Shown here piece after piece: positions 1 through 8,089 of a stretch of DNA of 64,000 bases. Position numbers and translations under genes: made by a program. The stretch comes from Georgenia sp. SYP-B2076 (GTDB taxonomy: Bacteria; Actinomycetota; Actinomycetes; Actinomycetales; Actinomycetaceae): the NCBI RefSeq assembly GCF_003991205.1, contig NZ_RXOZ01000005.1, forward strand, positions 40,208 through 104,207, read 5' to 3'. Position 1 is the stretch's first letter; every line of letters starts with the position of its first letter. Below the pieces are notes generated by a model that saw nothing but the letters and a program-made list of their open reading frames with translations, had not been told where the DNA came from and searched no databases.

Positions 1-1
1 C

Positions 2-343
2 GAGGCCCTCGCCGAGGCCCGCAGCTCGGCCGAGCGGGCGACGTCCGAGGCCACCAGTGCGGGTGTGGCATCCGGGGTGCCCTTCTCGAGGAGTGCCGCC
101 CGCGGTCAGCGCCCCGCCGAGGAGGAGGCCACCCCCGAGGAGCGCCGGTCTGCGTCCCGGGCGCGCATCGACGAGGCACTCGCGGCGGGCAGCGACCAGG
201 CCCGGCGTGAGGTCCGGCGCAAGGCGGACGAGCTCAGCGAGCAGCAGCCGGACACCTCCCGGTTCGCCCCGCCCGAGCCCGGCCCGACCGACGACGCCCC
301 CGGCGGCGCGGGCCCGGACGGGCCCGGCGCGCCGCGTCCCTGA
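2..343 (+). CDS. C-terminal part of an unknown protein (5' end outside window)
   Basis: The frame is open from the left edge and stops with TGA at 341-343, so only about 113 C-terminal residues are visible. The segment is rich in Ala, Arg, Glu and Ser, with charged stretches such as EERRSASRARIDEAL that could form an amphipathic helix, and it ends in a Pro/Gly-rich tail. I recognise no domain. The reading frame has the usual strong GC bias at third codon positions, and two hairpins follow it, which fits a real gene end. The function is unknown, and an in-frame internal ATG at 65 is not a likely true start because the frame continues upstream. Confidence 0.55.
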   Translation, partial: EALAEARSSAERATSEATSAGVASGVPFSRSAARGQRPAEEEATPEERRSASRARIDEALAAGSDQARREVRRKADELSEQQPDTSRFAPPEPGPTDDAPGGAGPDGPGAPRP

Positions 344-370
344 CCGCCTGGAGGCTCCGGCACACCGCAT

Positions 371-451
371 CCCCGACCGCCCGGTCGGGGGCCGATCCCC
401 GCGACCGGCCGTCCGGGCCGGCGGGCTCCCGCTCATGAGCGCGGAGCCCGC
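371..451 (+). terminator. Two consecutive terminator-like hairpins
   Basis: Hairpin 1 (371-390) is CCCCGACC-gccc-GGTCGGGG, a perfect 8-bp stem. Hairpin 2 (421-451) pairs GCGGGCTCC with GGAGCCCGC and continues inward through CGCTC/GAGCG with one bulged base. Neither is followed by a T tract, as is common in high-GC actinobacteria. They sit between the unknown gene ending at 343 and the ABC exporter operon starting at 537. Confidence 0.55.
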
Positions 452-536
452 TCGCCGTGTGGTGACCGGCCGGGGCGGTGACGCCTAGAATGGACAGTCG
501 CCCGCTCTGGTGCGGCCGGCGAGACTGGTAGGTCCC

Positions 537-2288
537 ATGCTCCTGAAAGTCCTGAGGCACTTCCTGCGCCCCTACCGGCGGGACGTCGCGCTCGTGGTGG
601 TGCTTCAGATGGTCCAGACCATCGCCGCGCTTTCCCTGCCCAGCCTGAACGCCGACATCATCGACCTGGGCGTCGTCACCGGCGACACCGGGTACATCTT
701 CCGCACGGGCGGGGTCATGCTCGCCATCACCGCGGTCCAGGTGGCCAGCGCCATCGCCGCCGTCTACCTCGGCGCCCGGACCGCCATGGCGGTGGGCCGG
801 GACATGCGCGCATCGGTGTTCGACCGCGTCCAGCGGTTCTCCCTGGCGGAGATGGGCCGCTTCGGCGCCCCGTCGCTCATCACCCGGTCGACGAACGACG
901 TCCAGCAGGTCCAGATGGTCACGCTGCTGACCTTCACGATCATGGTGATGGCGCCGATCATGATGGTCGGCGGCGTCATCATGGCGCTGCGCCAGGACGT
1001 CGAGCTCTCCGGCCTGCTCGTCGTCATCATCCCGGTGCTCGTCGCCGTCATGGGCTTCGTGGTCGTCCGGATGCGCCCGCTCTTCCAGCAGATGCAGGAG
1101 CGGATCGACCGGATCAACCTCGTGCTTCGCGAGCAGATCGCGGGCGTCCGCGTCATCCGGTCCTTCAACCGGCAGCCCACGGAGCGCGAGCGGTTCGCGG
1201 ACGCGAACACCCGCCTCATGACCACCGCGCTGGGGGTGGGGCGCCTCATGGCGCTGATGTTCCCCGCGGTTCAGGTCATCATCAACGCCTCCTCGGTCGC
1301 GGTGGTCTGGTTCGGTGCCGTGCGCATCGACGCGGGGGACATGCAGGTCGGCTCGCTCATCGCCTATCTCAGCTACCTCATGCAGATCCTCATGTCGGTG
1401 CTCATGGCCGTGATGATGTTCGTCATGGTGCCCCGCGCCGAGGTCAGCGCAGGGCGGATCCGGGAGGTCCTCGCCACCGAGCCACAGATCGTCGCGCCGA
1501 CCGCCCCCGCGGCCCTGCGCGAGCCCAGCGGCAACGGCACCCGGGGGCTCGTCGTCGAGCTCGACGGGGCGACGTTCGGATACGCCGGGGCCGAGGCGCC
1601 CGTGCTGCACGACGTCGACCTGCGCCTGGAGCCGGGACGGACGACGGCGGTCATCGGCGCGACCGGCTCGGGCAAGTCCACGCTGGTCAACCTTGTGCCC
1701 CGGCTCCTCGACGTCACCGGCGGGACGGTCCGCGTCGGCGGCCTCGACGTGCGCGACCTCGAGCCGGGGGACCTGCGCGAGCGCATCTCCCTCGTGCCCC
1801 AGAAGGCCTACCTGTTCGGGGGCACGATCGCCTCGACGCTGCGGCACGGCCGGGCCGGCGCCACCGACGAGGAGCTGTGGGAGGCCCTCGAGGCCGCCCA
1901 GGCCCGCGACTTCGTCGAGGCGCTGCCCGACGGTCTGGCCGCGCCGGTGGAGCAGGGCGGCACGAACTTCTCCGGCGGGCAGCGCCAGCGCCTGGCGATC
2001 GCCCGAGCGCTCGTGCGCCGGGGGGACGTCTATCTCTTCGACGACTCCTTCTCGGCCCTGGACTACGCGACGGACGCCCGGCTGCGGGCCGCCCTGCCGA
2101 GGGCGACCGGCGGCGCGACCGTGCTCATCGTCGCCCAGCGGGTCGCCACCATCCGCGACGCGCACCAGATCGTGGTGCTCGACGACGGACGGATCGTCGG
2201 CACCGGCACCCACCACGAGCTCATGGAGACCAACGAGACCTACCAGGAGATCGTGCTTTCGCAGCTGAGCGCGGAGGAGGCGGCATGA
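537..2288 (+). CDS. ABC exporter half-transporter, degenerate-site subunit
   Basis: A 583-residue type IV (B-family) ABC exporter subunit: six-helix membrane domain (about residues 10-310) followed by a nucleotide-binding domain. Walker A is GATGSGKST near residue 374, the signature is FSGGQRQR near 477, and Walker B reads YLFDDS near 499. The Asp after the Walker B Asp replaces the catalytic Glu, the hallmark of the TM287/BmrC-type subunit of heterodimeric exporters. The partner follows with a 4-bp ATGA overlap. I chose ATG 537, which begins LLKVLRHFLRPYRRD like family members; an in-frame GTG at 510 is an alternative. The substrate cannot be told from sequence; drug or lipid export is typical of the family. 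Confidence 0.93.
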   Translation: MLLKVLRHFLRPYRRDVALVVVLQMVQTIAALSLPSLNADIIDLGVVTGDTGYIFRTGGVMLAITAVQVASAIAAVYLGARTAMAVGRDMRASVFDRVQRFSLAEMGRFGAPSLITRSTNDVQQVQMVTLLTFTIMVMAPIMMVGGVIMALRQDVELSGLLVVIIPVLVAVMGFVVVRMRPLFQQMQERIDRINLVLREQIAGVRVIRSFNRQPTERERFADANTRLMTTALGVGRLMALMFPAVQVIINASSVAVVWFGAVRIDAGDMQVGSLIAYLSYLMQILMSVLMAVMMFVMVPRAEVSAGRIREVLATEPQIVAPTAPAALREPSGNGTRGLVVELDGATFGYAGAEAPVLHDVDLRLEPGRTTAVIGATGSGKSTLVNLVPRLLDVTGGTVRVGGLDVRDLEPGDLRERISLVPQKAYLFGGTIASTLRHGRAGATDEELWEALEAAQARDFVEALPDGLAAPVEQGGTNFSGGQRQRLAIARALVRRGDVYLFDDSFSALDYATDARLRAALPRATGGATVLIVAQRVATIRDAHQIVVLDDGRIVGTGTHHELMETNETYQEIVLSQLSAEEAA

Positions 2289-4243
2289 GCGGGCACGGAC
2301 CCGGGGGGCGCGGGCCCGGCGGCCTCGGCGGGCCGGGCATGCCGCCCGGCCAGAAGTCGGCCCACTTCGGCGCCTCGCTGCGCCGGCTGCTGACGGTCCT
2401 GCGGCCGGAGCGTGCCTGGATGGTCCTGGTGGTCCTCCTCGGCGCCGCCGGCGTCACGCTGCAGGTCCTCGGCCCCAAGCTCCTCGGCGACGCCACGAAC
2501 ATCGTGTTCGAGGGCGTCGTCGGGCGGATGCTGCCCGCGGGCACCACCCAGGCCCAGGCCGTCGCGGGGCTGCGTGCCGCCGGCGAGAACCGGCAGGCAG
2601 ACATGCTCAGCGGCATGGACGTCGTGCCGGGGCAGGGCGTCGACTTCCACGCCCTCGGCTCGATCGCCGTGACCGTGCTGGCGGTCTATCTCGTCGCCGC
2701 CGTCCTCATGTGGGCGCAGGGCTTCATCCTGGCCTCCGTCGTCCAGCGCACCGGGTTCCGCCTCCGCACGAACGTCCAGGCGAAGATCGACCGGCTCTCC
2801 CTCAGCCACCTGGACTCGCAGTCCCGCGGGGACGTGCTCTCACGCGCCACCAACGACATCGACAACGTCACTCAGAGCCTGCAGCAGACGTTCTCCCAGC
2901 TGATCACGTCGCTGCTCACGGTCATCGGCGTGCTCGTCATGATGTTCTACCTGTCCTGGCACCTCGCCCTCATCGCGCTGGTGACCGTCCCCGTCTCCGC
3001 CGTGATGACGATGGTCATCGCGAAGCGGGCCCAGCCGCACTTCGTCGCGCAGTGGAAGGCCACCGGCGACCTCAGCGGGCACGTCGAGGAGGCCTTCACC
3101 GGCCACGAGCTCGTCACGGCCTTCAACACCCAGGACGTGTTCACCGAGACGTTCGACGCCGAGAACGACCGGCTCTACCGGGCGAGCTTCAGGGCCCAGT
3201 TCATCTCGGGCACGATCATGCCGGCCATGGGCTTCGTATCGAACCTGAACTACGTCCTCGTCGCCGTCGTCGGCGGCCTGCAGGTGGCCTCGGGCGCCCT
3301 CTCTCTCGGCGCCGTCCAGGCGTTCATCCAGTACTCGCGCCAGTTCAGCCAGCCCCTGGGGCAGCTGGCGTCGATGACGAACCTCGTCCAGTCGGGCGTC
3401 GCCTCGGCGGAGCGGATCTTCGCGCTCATGGACGCCGAGGAGGAGTCGGCGGACGCGCCGGACGCGGCACACCCGCGTCCGGTGCGCGGCCGGGTGGAGT
3501 TCTCCGGCGTCAGCTTCCGGTACGAGGCCGACACACCGCTCATCGAAGGCCTGGACCTCGTCGCCGAGCCGGGGCAGACGGTGGCCATCGTGGGCCCCAC
3601 GGGCGCCGGCAAGACGACGCTCGTCAACCTGCTCATGCGCTTCTACGAGATCGACGGCGGGGCGATCGTCCTCGACGGCGTCGACACCCGGCAGATGAGC
3701 CGGCACGACCTGCGCGACCAGATCGGCATGGTGCTCCAGGACACCTGGCTGTTCAAGGGCACCATCGCCGAGAACATCGCCTTCGGCCGCGCGGGCGCCA
3801 CCGAGGAGGAGGTCCTCGCGGCGGCGCGCGCCACCAGCGTCGACCGCTTCGTGCACTCCCTGCCGGCCGGCTACGGCACGGTCATCGACGACGAGGGCGG
3901 CGGCGTCTCCGCGGGCGAGAAACAGCTCATCACCATCGCCCGGGCGTTCCTGTCCGACCCGCAGATCCTCATCCTCGACGAGGCGACCAGCTCCGTCGAC
4001 ACCCGCACCGAGGTGCTCGTGCAGCAGGCCATGGCCGAGCTACGCAAGGGCCGCACGAGCTTCGTCATCGCCCACCGGCTCTCCACGATCCGCGACGCCG
4101 GCCTCATCCTCGTCATGGAGAACGGCCGGATCGTCGAGCAGGGCACGCACGCCGACCTGCTCGAGGCGGGCGGGGCGTACGCCCGGCTGTACGAGTCCCA
4201 GTTCGCGGCGCCCGCGGCGCCCGTGGCGGCCGACGGCGCATGA
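2285..4243 (+). CDS. ABC exporter half-transporter, catalytic subunit
   Basis: A 652-residue partner of the preceding gene. A Gly/Pro-rich N-terminus precedes the membrane domain; the nucleotide-binding domain has Walker A GPTGAGKTT near residue 437 and a canonical Walker B ILILDEATSSVD near 561. Its signature is altered (VSAGEKQ near 540 instead of LSGGQ). In the TM287/TM288 arrangement this altered signature faces the degenerate ATP site of the first subunit, so the two changes are complementary and support one heterodimer with a single fully competent ATPase site. ATG at 2285 overlaps the upstream stop (ATGA), and the stop at 4241-4243 overlaps the RNA methyltransferase start in the same way. 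Confidence 0.94.
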   Translation: MSGHGPGGRGPGGLGGPGMPPGQKSAHFGASLRRLLTVLRPERAWMVLVVLLGAAGVTLQVLGPKLLGDATNIVFEGVVGRMLPAGTTQAQAVAGLRAAGENRQADMLSGMDVVPGQGVDFHALGSIAVTVLAVYLVAAVLMWAQGFILASVVQRTGFRLRTNVQAKIDRLSLSHLDSQSRGDVLSRATNDIDNVTQSLQQTFSQLITSLLTVIGVLVMMFYLSWHLALIALVTVPVSAVMTMVIAKRAQPHFVAQWKATGDLSGHVEEAFTGHELVTAFNTQDVFTETFDAENDRLYRASFRAQFISGTIMPAMGFVSNLNYVLVAVVGGLQVASGALSLGAVQAFIQYSRQFSQPLGQLASMTNLVQSGVASAERIFALMDAEEESADAPDAAHPRPVRGRVEFSGVSFRYEADTPLIEGLDLVAEPGQTVAIVGPTGAGKTTLVNLLMRFYEIDGGAIVLDGVDTRQMSRHDLRDQIGMVLQDTWLFKGTIAENIAFGRAGATEEEVLAAARATSVDRFVHSLPAGYGTVIDDEGGGVSAGEKQLITIARAFLSDPQILILDEATSSVDTRTEVLVQQAMAELRKGRTSFVIAHRLSTIRDAGLILVMENGRIVEQGTHADLLEAGGAYARLYESQFAAPAAPVAADGA

Positions 4244-5106
4244 GCCTGATCCGCATCACGGACCCCCACGACGACCGGCTCGGCGACTACTTGGGCCTCA
4301 CCGACGTCGCGCTGCGCTCGAAGCACGAGCCCGAGAAGGGCCTGTACATCGCCGAGAGCGCGAACGTCATCAGCCGCGCCCTCGAGGCGGGGCACCGGCC
4401 GCGCTCGTTCCTCATGGCCGAGAAGTGGCTGACCTCCATGGGCCCGGTCATCGCGGCGGCCCCCGCCAGCGGGGGCGCGGCGGACGGCGGCCCGGACGTG
4501 CCCGTCTTCGTCGCCGACGAGCCCGTGCTCCGCGCCATCACCGGTTTCCACCTGCACCGCGGGGCACTCGCGGCGATGCACCGCCCGCCCCTGGCGGGGG
4601 TGCGGGAGCTGCTGGTCGGCGCGCGCGGCGGCGCGGGGGCGCGGCGCGTGGCGATCCTCGAGGACATCGTCGACCACACCAACGTCGGCGCCATGTTCCG
4701 CAGCGCGGCCGGGCTGGGCGTCGACGCCGTGCTGGTGACGCCCCGCTGCGCGGACCCGCTGTACCGGCGGTCGGTCCGCGTCTCGATGGGCACGGTGTTC
4801 CAGGTGCCGTGGACCCGCCTGACCACCTGGCCCGGGGCGATCGAGAAGCTGCACCAGGTCGGGTTCACCGTCGCGGCCCTCGCCCTGTCGGACGACTCGG
4901 TGAGCTTGGACGAATTCGCCGCGTCGCCGCAGGTGACGGCGCCCGACTCCAGGCTCGCGCTGGTGCTCGGCACCGAGGGGGACGGGCTGGCGCGCGCCAC
5001 GGTCGAGGTCGCCGACGCCGTCGTGCGCATCCCGATGGCGGGCGGCGTGGACTCGCTCAACGTCGCGGCCGCCTCCGCCGTCGCCTTCTGGGCCACCCGG
5101 GTCTAG
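4240..5106 (+). CDS. SpoU/TrmH-family RNA 2'-O-methyltransferase
   Basis: A 288-residue SPOUT-class methyltransferase with an N-terminal substrate-binding region and C-terminal trefoil-knot domain. All three SpoU motifs are visible: DHTNVGAMFRSAAGLG, LVLGTEGDGL and RIPMAGGVDSLNVAAA. These proteins transfer a methyl group from S-adenosylmethionine to a ribose 2'-OH in rRNA or tRNA; the target nucleoside cannot be assigned. The start ATG overlaps the stop of the ABC exporter gene, so it is probably made from the same transcript although no functional link is obvious. Confidence 0.92.
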   Translation: MSLIRITDPHDDRLGDYLGLTDVALRSKHEPEKGLYIAESANVISRALEAGHRPRSFLMAEKWLTSMGPVIAAAPASGGAADGGPDVPVFVADEPVLRAITGFHLHRGALAAMHRPPLAGVRELLVGARGGAGARRVAILEDIVDHTNVGAMFRSAAGLGVDAVLVTPRCADPLYRRSVRVSMGTVFQVPWTRLTTWPGAIEKLHQVGFTVAALALSDDSVSLDEFAASPQVTAPDSRLALVLGTEGDGLARATVEVADAVVRIPMAGGVDSLNVAAASAVAFWATRV

Positions 5107-5211
5107 GGCGCTGCGCCAGCCGCTGCGGTGAGGGATCGCTGGCATATGAGCGTCAAATCCTCACCAGGGCCGGTAGGCGCCGTGGCAAGTTGGCGCGGCG
5201 GCGAGGCGGGC

Positions 5212-5241
5212 CGGCCGGGTCAGTGGCGGGCCGCCCGGCCG
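5212..5241. terminator. Candidate bidirectional terminator between convergent genes
   Basis: CGGCCGGG (5212-5219) and CCCGGCCG (5234-5241) form an 8-bp perfect stem with a 14-nt loop. It lies in the 147-bp gap between the convergent RNA methyltransferase and DUF385 genes, the position expected for a shared terminator. There is no T tract. Confidence 0.4.
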
Positions 5242-5253
5242 TCGACGGCGGAC

Positions 5254-5649
5254 CTAGCCGGCGCCCCCGGGTCTGACGGCGAAGACGATCGAGTCGGTCG
5301 TCCGGGTGAGCCGGAGGATCTGGCGGACCACGGGAGGCGCCCACGGGACCGACGGGTCGTGGACGAGCCGCGGGTCGACTAGCTCGACGCGGCGGCCCCG
5401 CGTGACCACGGTGCAGCCCCCGGCCGCCAGCACGTTGCGCACCCAGTCCGTGTGCCGGCCGTACGTCAGGGCGACCCGGTAGCCGGCGCCCTCCCGGAAG
5501 ATGTTGACCGGGATCGTGTACTCGCGCCCGGAGTGCCGGCCGCGGTGCGTGAGCATGGCGAACCCGGGCAGGCGGGGGGCGACCAGCCCCAGCACGCGGT
5601 TGAGGAACACGCGGTTCGCGCGGGCGACACTGCGAGGCAACGGGCTCAT
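5254..5649 (-). CDS. DUF385 / deazaflavin(F420)-dependent nitroreductase-family protein
   Basis: A 131-residue split-barrel protein. The segment LTHRGRHSGREYTIPVN followed by ALTYGRHTDWVRNVLAAGG is the typical core of the DUF385/Ddn family, many members of which bind coenzyme F420 and reduce nitro- or quinone-type compounds. ATG 5649 was chosen because GGAGGAGCGCG stands directly in front of it; the frame is open further upstream, but that stretch runs through a 30-bp tandem repeat and looks non-coding. A second DUF385 gene lies at 11796-12302. The substrate is unknown. Confidence 0.82.
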   Translation of the reverse strand: MSPLPRSVARANRVFLNRVLGLVAPRLPGFAMLTHRGRHSGREYTIPVNIFREGAGYRVALTYGRHTDWVRNVLAAGGCTVVTRGRRVELVDPRLVHDPSVPWAPPVVRQILRLTRTTDSIVFAVRPGGAG

Positions 5650-5721
5650 CGCGCTCCTCCGGCTCCGGCGGCGTCCTCGCCGCCGCCTCCAGAGTAGGAC
5701 GCCCGGCCCGTGCGCCGTCAT

Positions 5722-5781
5722 CCGCGGGCGCGCCGTCGGCCCGTGCGCCACCCGCGGGCGCGCCGTCGGCCCGTGCGCCAC
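5722..5781. repeat. 30-bp tandem duplication
   Basis: Two identical adjacent copies of a 30-bp unit beginning CCGCGGGCGCGCCGTCGGCC occupy 5722-5751 and 5752-5781, with a partial copy of the end of the unit just upstream (about 5705-5715). The repeat lies between the sulP stop (5803) and the DUF385 start (5649), in the untranslated leader of the DUF385 gene. Confidence 0.85.
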
Positions 5782-5802
5782 GCGCGGCCGGGCGCCGCGG
5801 GA

Positions 5803-7539
5803 CTACCGGACGGGCCGGGCCGCGCACTCCAGCATCCACAGCTCGCCGAGCTCGTGACGCACGTGGTTGCGGGCGTGGGCAACGGCGGCCGGCAGGTCGC
5901 GGAAGTAGTGCTCCCGCGGCCCGAGGGCACGCAGGACCCCGACGGAGCCCGCCATCCTCAGCTGGTCGGCGTCGAGGCCCTTGAGGAGGACGGTGACGCT
6001 CCGGCGGCGCAGGTCCGTGACGATCTCCGCCAGGGCGTTGGCCCCCGAGGCATCCATCACGCGGACGTCGGTCAGCGCGAGGATGACCACGTGGACGTCC
6101 TTGGCGGCGGTCGTCTCGTCGAGGAACTGTTTAGTCCCGCCGAAGAACATGGCGCCGTGGAAGCGGTAGATCACGATGTGCTCGTGCAGGAGCAGGTCCG
6201 GCTCCGCGGAGCCCAGGTCGAGCGGCACGCGCTCGTGGTCGAGCCCGGAGACCCGCGCCATGGCGCGCAGCGCGAGGAAGGCGGCCACCGCCACGCCCGC
6301 CTGGACCGCGACGACGAGGTCGAACACGAGCGTCACGGCCACCGTCACCAGATAGACGGCGGCGTCGGACCGGGTGGCCCGCAGGATGGACCGTGCGGTC
6401 GACAGGTCCATCATGCGCAGGGCGGTGACGATGAGCACGCCCGCCAGCGCCGACATCGGGATGAGGGCGACGACCGGCGTCGCGACGAGCACCACGAGGA
6501 GGATGACGACCGCGTGGCTGGCCGCGGCCAGGCGCGTGCGCGCGCCGGCCCGGACGTTCACCGCGGTCCGCGCGATCGCCCCGGTCGCCGGCATGCCGCC
6601 GAACATCCCGCTCGCCACGTTCGCCAGCCCCTGACCGACGAGCTCCCGGTTCGCGTGGGTGGGAGGCACCCCCTCGACCAGGCCGTCGGCGACCCGGGCC
6701 GAGAGCAGGCTCTCGAGGGCCGCCAGCGCGGCGATGGCCAGGGCCGAGGGGAACATCGCGGCCATGGCCGAGCTGTCCCACGCCGGCAAACCGGGGGAGG
6801 GCAGGGCCGCCGGGAGCGCACCGATCCGGGCGACGTCGAGGCCGGCGCCCTCGACGACGACCGTCGCCACGACGACGGCGATCAGCGAGCCCGGCAGGGA
6901 CCGGCGGACCCGGGCGAGCAGGAGCATGCCGACGATGACGGCGACGGTGATGGCCAGCGGCGTCACGGCACGGGACCAGTCGGCCGCGGCAAGTGTGCGC
7001 GCCGCCACGACCGCGGCGTTCTCGCCCTCGGCCTTGGGGGTGTCCAGGGCGAGGGGCACCTGCTGGAGGAAGATGATCAGCCCGATGCCCAGCGTGAAGC
7101 CCTCGACCACCGGCCAGGGGATCACCGAGACCAGCCTGCCCATGCCCACCAGCCCCATGACGATGATGAGCAGCCCGGCGAGGATCGACAGGGCGAAGAC
7201 GGACTCGACGCCGTAGCGTGCGACGACGGGGACGAGCACGACCGTCATCGCACCGGTCGGGCCGGACACCTGCAGGTGGGACCCGCCGAAGACGGCGGCG
7301 ACGAACCCGGCGACGACCGCCGTGACGAGCCCGGCGCCGGCCCCGACGCCGGAGGCCACGCCGAATCCCAGCGCGAGCGGGAGCGCGACGATGCCGACGG
7401 TGACGCCGGCCACGAGGTCTCGGCGCCACGACCTGGGCAGGTCGGCGTAGTCCGAGCGGCGCGGCAGGGAGAGGTAGGCGAGCCGGCGGCCGGCGCCGCG
7501 CCAGGTCGGTCGCGGCTGCAGCGCCGGGATGGCGCTCAT
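5803..7539 (-). CDS. SulP/SLC26-family anion transporter with STAS domain
   Basis: A 578-residue SulP permease. The N-terminal membrane part contains the family stretches DLVAGVTVGIVALPLALGFG and HLQVSGPTGAMTVVLVPVV; a C-terminal STAS domain (about residues 460-560) follows. Family substrates include sulfate, bicarbonate and dicarboxylates; none can be singled out here. ATG 7539 overlaps the stop of the upstream arsR gene (ATGA), so the two form one translationally coupled operon and the regulator very probably controls transporter expression. Confidence 0.93.
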   Translation of the reverse strand: MSAIPALQPRPTWRGAGRRLAYLSLPRRSDYADLPRSWRRDLVAGVTVGIVALPLALGFGVASGVGAGAGLVTAVVAGFVAAVFGGSHLQVSGPTGAMTVVLVPVVARYGVESVFALSILAGLLIIVMGLVGMGRLVSVIPWPVVEGFTLGIGLIIFLQQVPLALDTPKAEGENAAVVAARTLAAADWSRAVTPLAITVAVIVGMLLLARVRRSLPGSLIAVVVATVVVEGAGLDVARIGALPAALPSPGLPAWDSSAMAAMFPSALAIAALAALESLLSARVADGLVEGVPPTHANRELVGQGLANVASGMFGGMPATGAIARTAVNVRAGARTRLAAASHAVVILLVVLVATPVVALIPMSALAGVLIVTALRMMDLSTARSILRATRSDAAVYLVTVAVTLVFDLVVAVQAGVAVAAFLALRAMARVSGLDHERVPLDLGSAEPDLLLHEHIVIYRFHGAMFFGGTKQFLDETTAAKDVHVVILALTDVRVMDASGANALAEIVTDLRRRSVTVLLKGLDADQLRMAGSVGVLRALGPREHYFRDLPAAVAHARNHVRHELGELWMLECAARPVR

Positions 7540-7949
7540 CGGGCGGTGGTCGCGTCGTCGGCCGTGGCCGGCGTCGTGCCGGTGTCCGGCGTCGCGCGGG
7601 TGACCGCGCCGTCGGCGAGTCCGGCCAGGGCGCCGGCCGCGTGCCCGAGGCGGTGGACGAGGAAGCCGCGGGCGGCGCCGAGCATCTGCGCCACCGAGGG
7701 GTCGGCCAGCGTGTAGGTCACCGTGTTGCCGCGCCGCACCTTCGTGACCGTGCCCGCGCGGCGCAGGACCGCGAGGTGCTGGGACAGGTGCGAGGCCTCG
7801 ATGCCGATGTCGGCGAGGAGCTCGCTCACCGCCCGGTCGCGCTCGCTGAGCAGCTCCAGCGTGCGGATACGCACCGGGTGGGCGAGGGACTTGAACAGCT
7901 CCGCCTTGATCTCGTAGAGGGGCGTCTCGATGGATGCGGGCTCGGGCAC
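7536..7949 (-). CDS. ArsR/SmtB-family winged-helix repressor
   Basis: A 137-residue regulator with the ArsR core ELFKSLAHPVRIRTLELL followed by a recognition region EASHLSQHLAVLRRAGTVT and wing RRGNTVTYTL. I see no paired Cys or His metal site, so the signal may be something other than a metal. The start is GTG 7949 with a weak ribosome site. The gene overlaps sulP and is divergent from the RclA-like flavoprotein gene; a 26-bp palindrome lies 27 bp upstream of its start and is the likely operator for both directions. Confidence 0.9.
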   Translation of the reverse strand: MPEPASIETPLYEIKAELFKSLAHPVRIRTLELLSERDRAVSELLADIGIEASHLSQHLAVLRRAGTVTKVRRGNTVTYTLADPSVAQMLGAARGFLVHRLGHAAGALAGLADGAVTRATPDTGTTPATADDATTAR

Positions 7950-7975
7950 GGCGTGGTCCGGTCTCTGTGCGAGTA

Positions 7976-8001
7976 GTGGTTTGATGACTCTATCAAGTCA
8001 C
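7976..8001. promoter_or_regulatory. Palindromic operator, probable ArsR-family binding site
   Basis: The arms GTGGTTTGAT (7976-7985) and ATCAAGTCAC (7992-8001) match as an inverted repeat at 8 of 10 positions around a 6-bp centre; the inner TTGAT/ATCAA is perfect. It lies in the divergent gap between arsR (start 7949) and the RclA-like gene (start 8090), where an autoregulatory ArsR operator is expected. The assignment to this regulator is an inference. Confidence 0.65.
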
Positions 8002-8089
8002 TAAGTCGCTTGGGCGGGTCGTTGCTTCTGCCGGGTCGGGCGCGCAGGGTTGCCTCGGCACGTGTCGTGCCCGCGAGGAGGAGCTGAGC

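Noticed and set aside
234..2216. Long open frame on the minus strand (about 660 codons) opposite the first ABC exporter gene
   Set aside because: It is the antisense shadow of a high-GC gene: no domain, composition dominated by Arg, Asp, Glu, His and Val, and the plus-strand frame has full family motifs.
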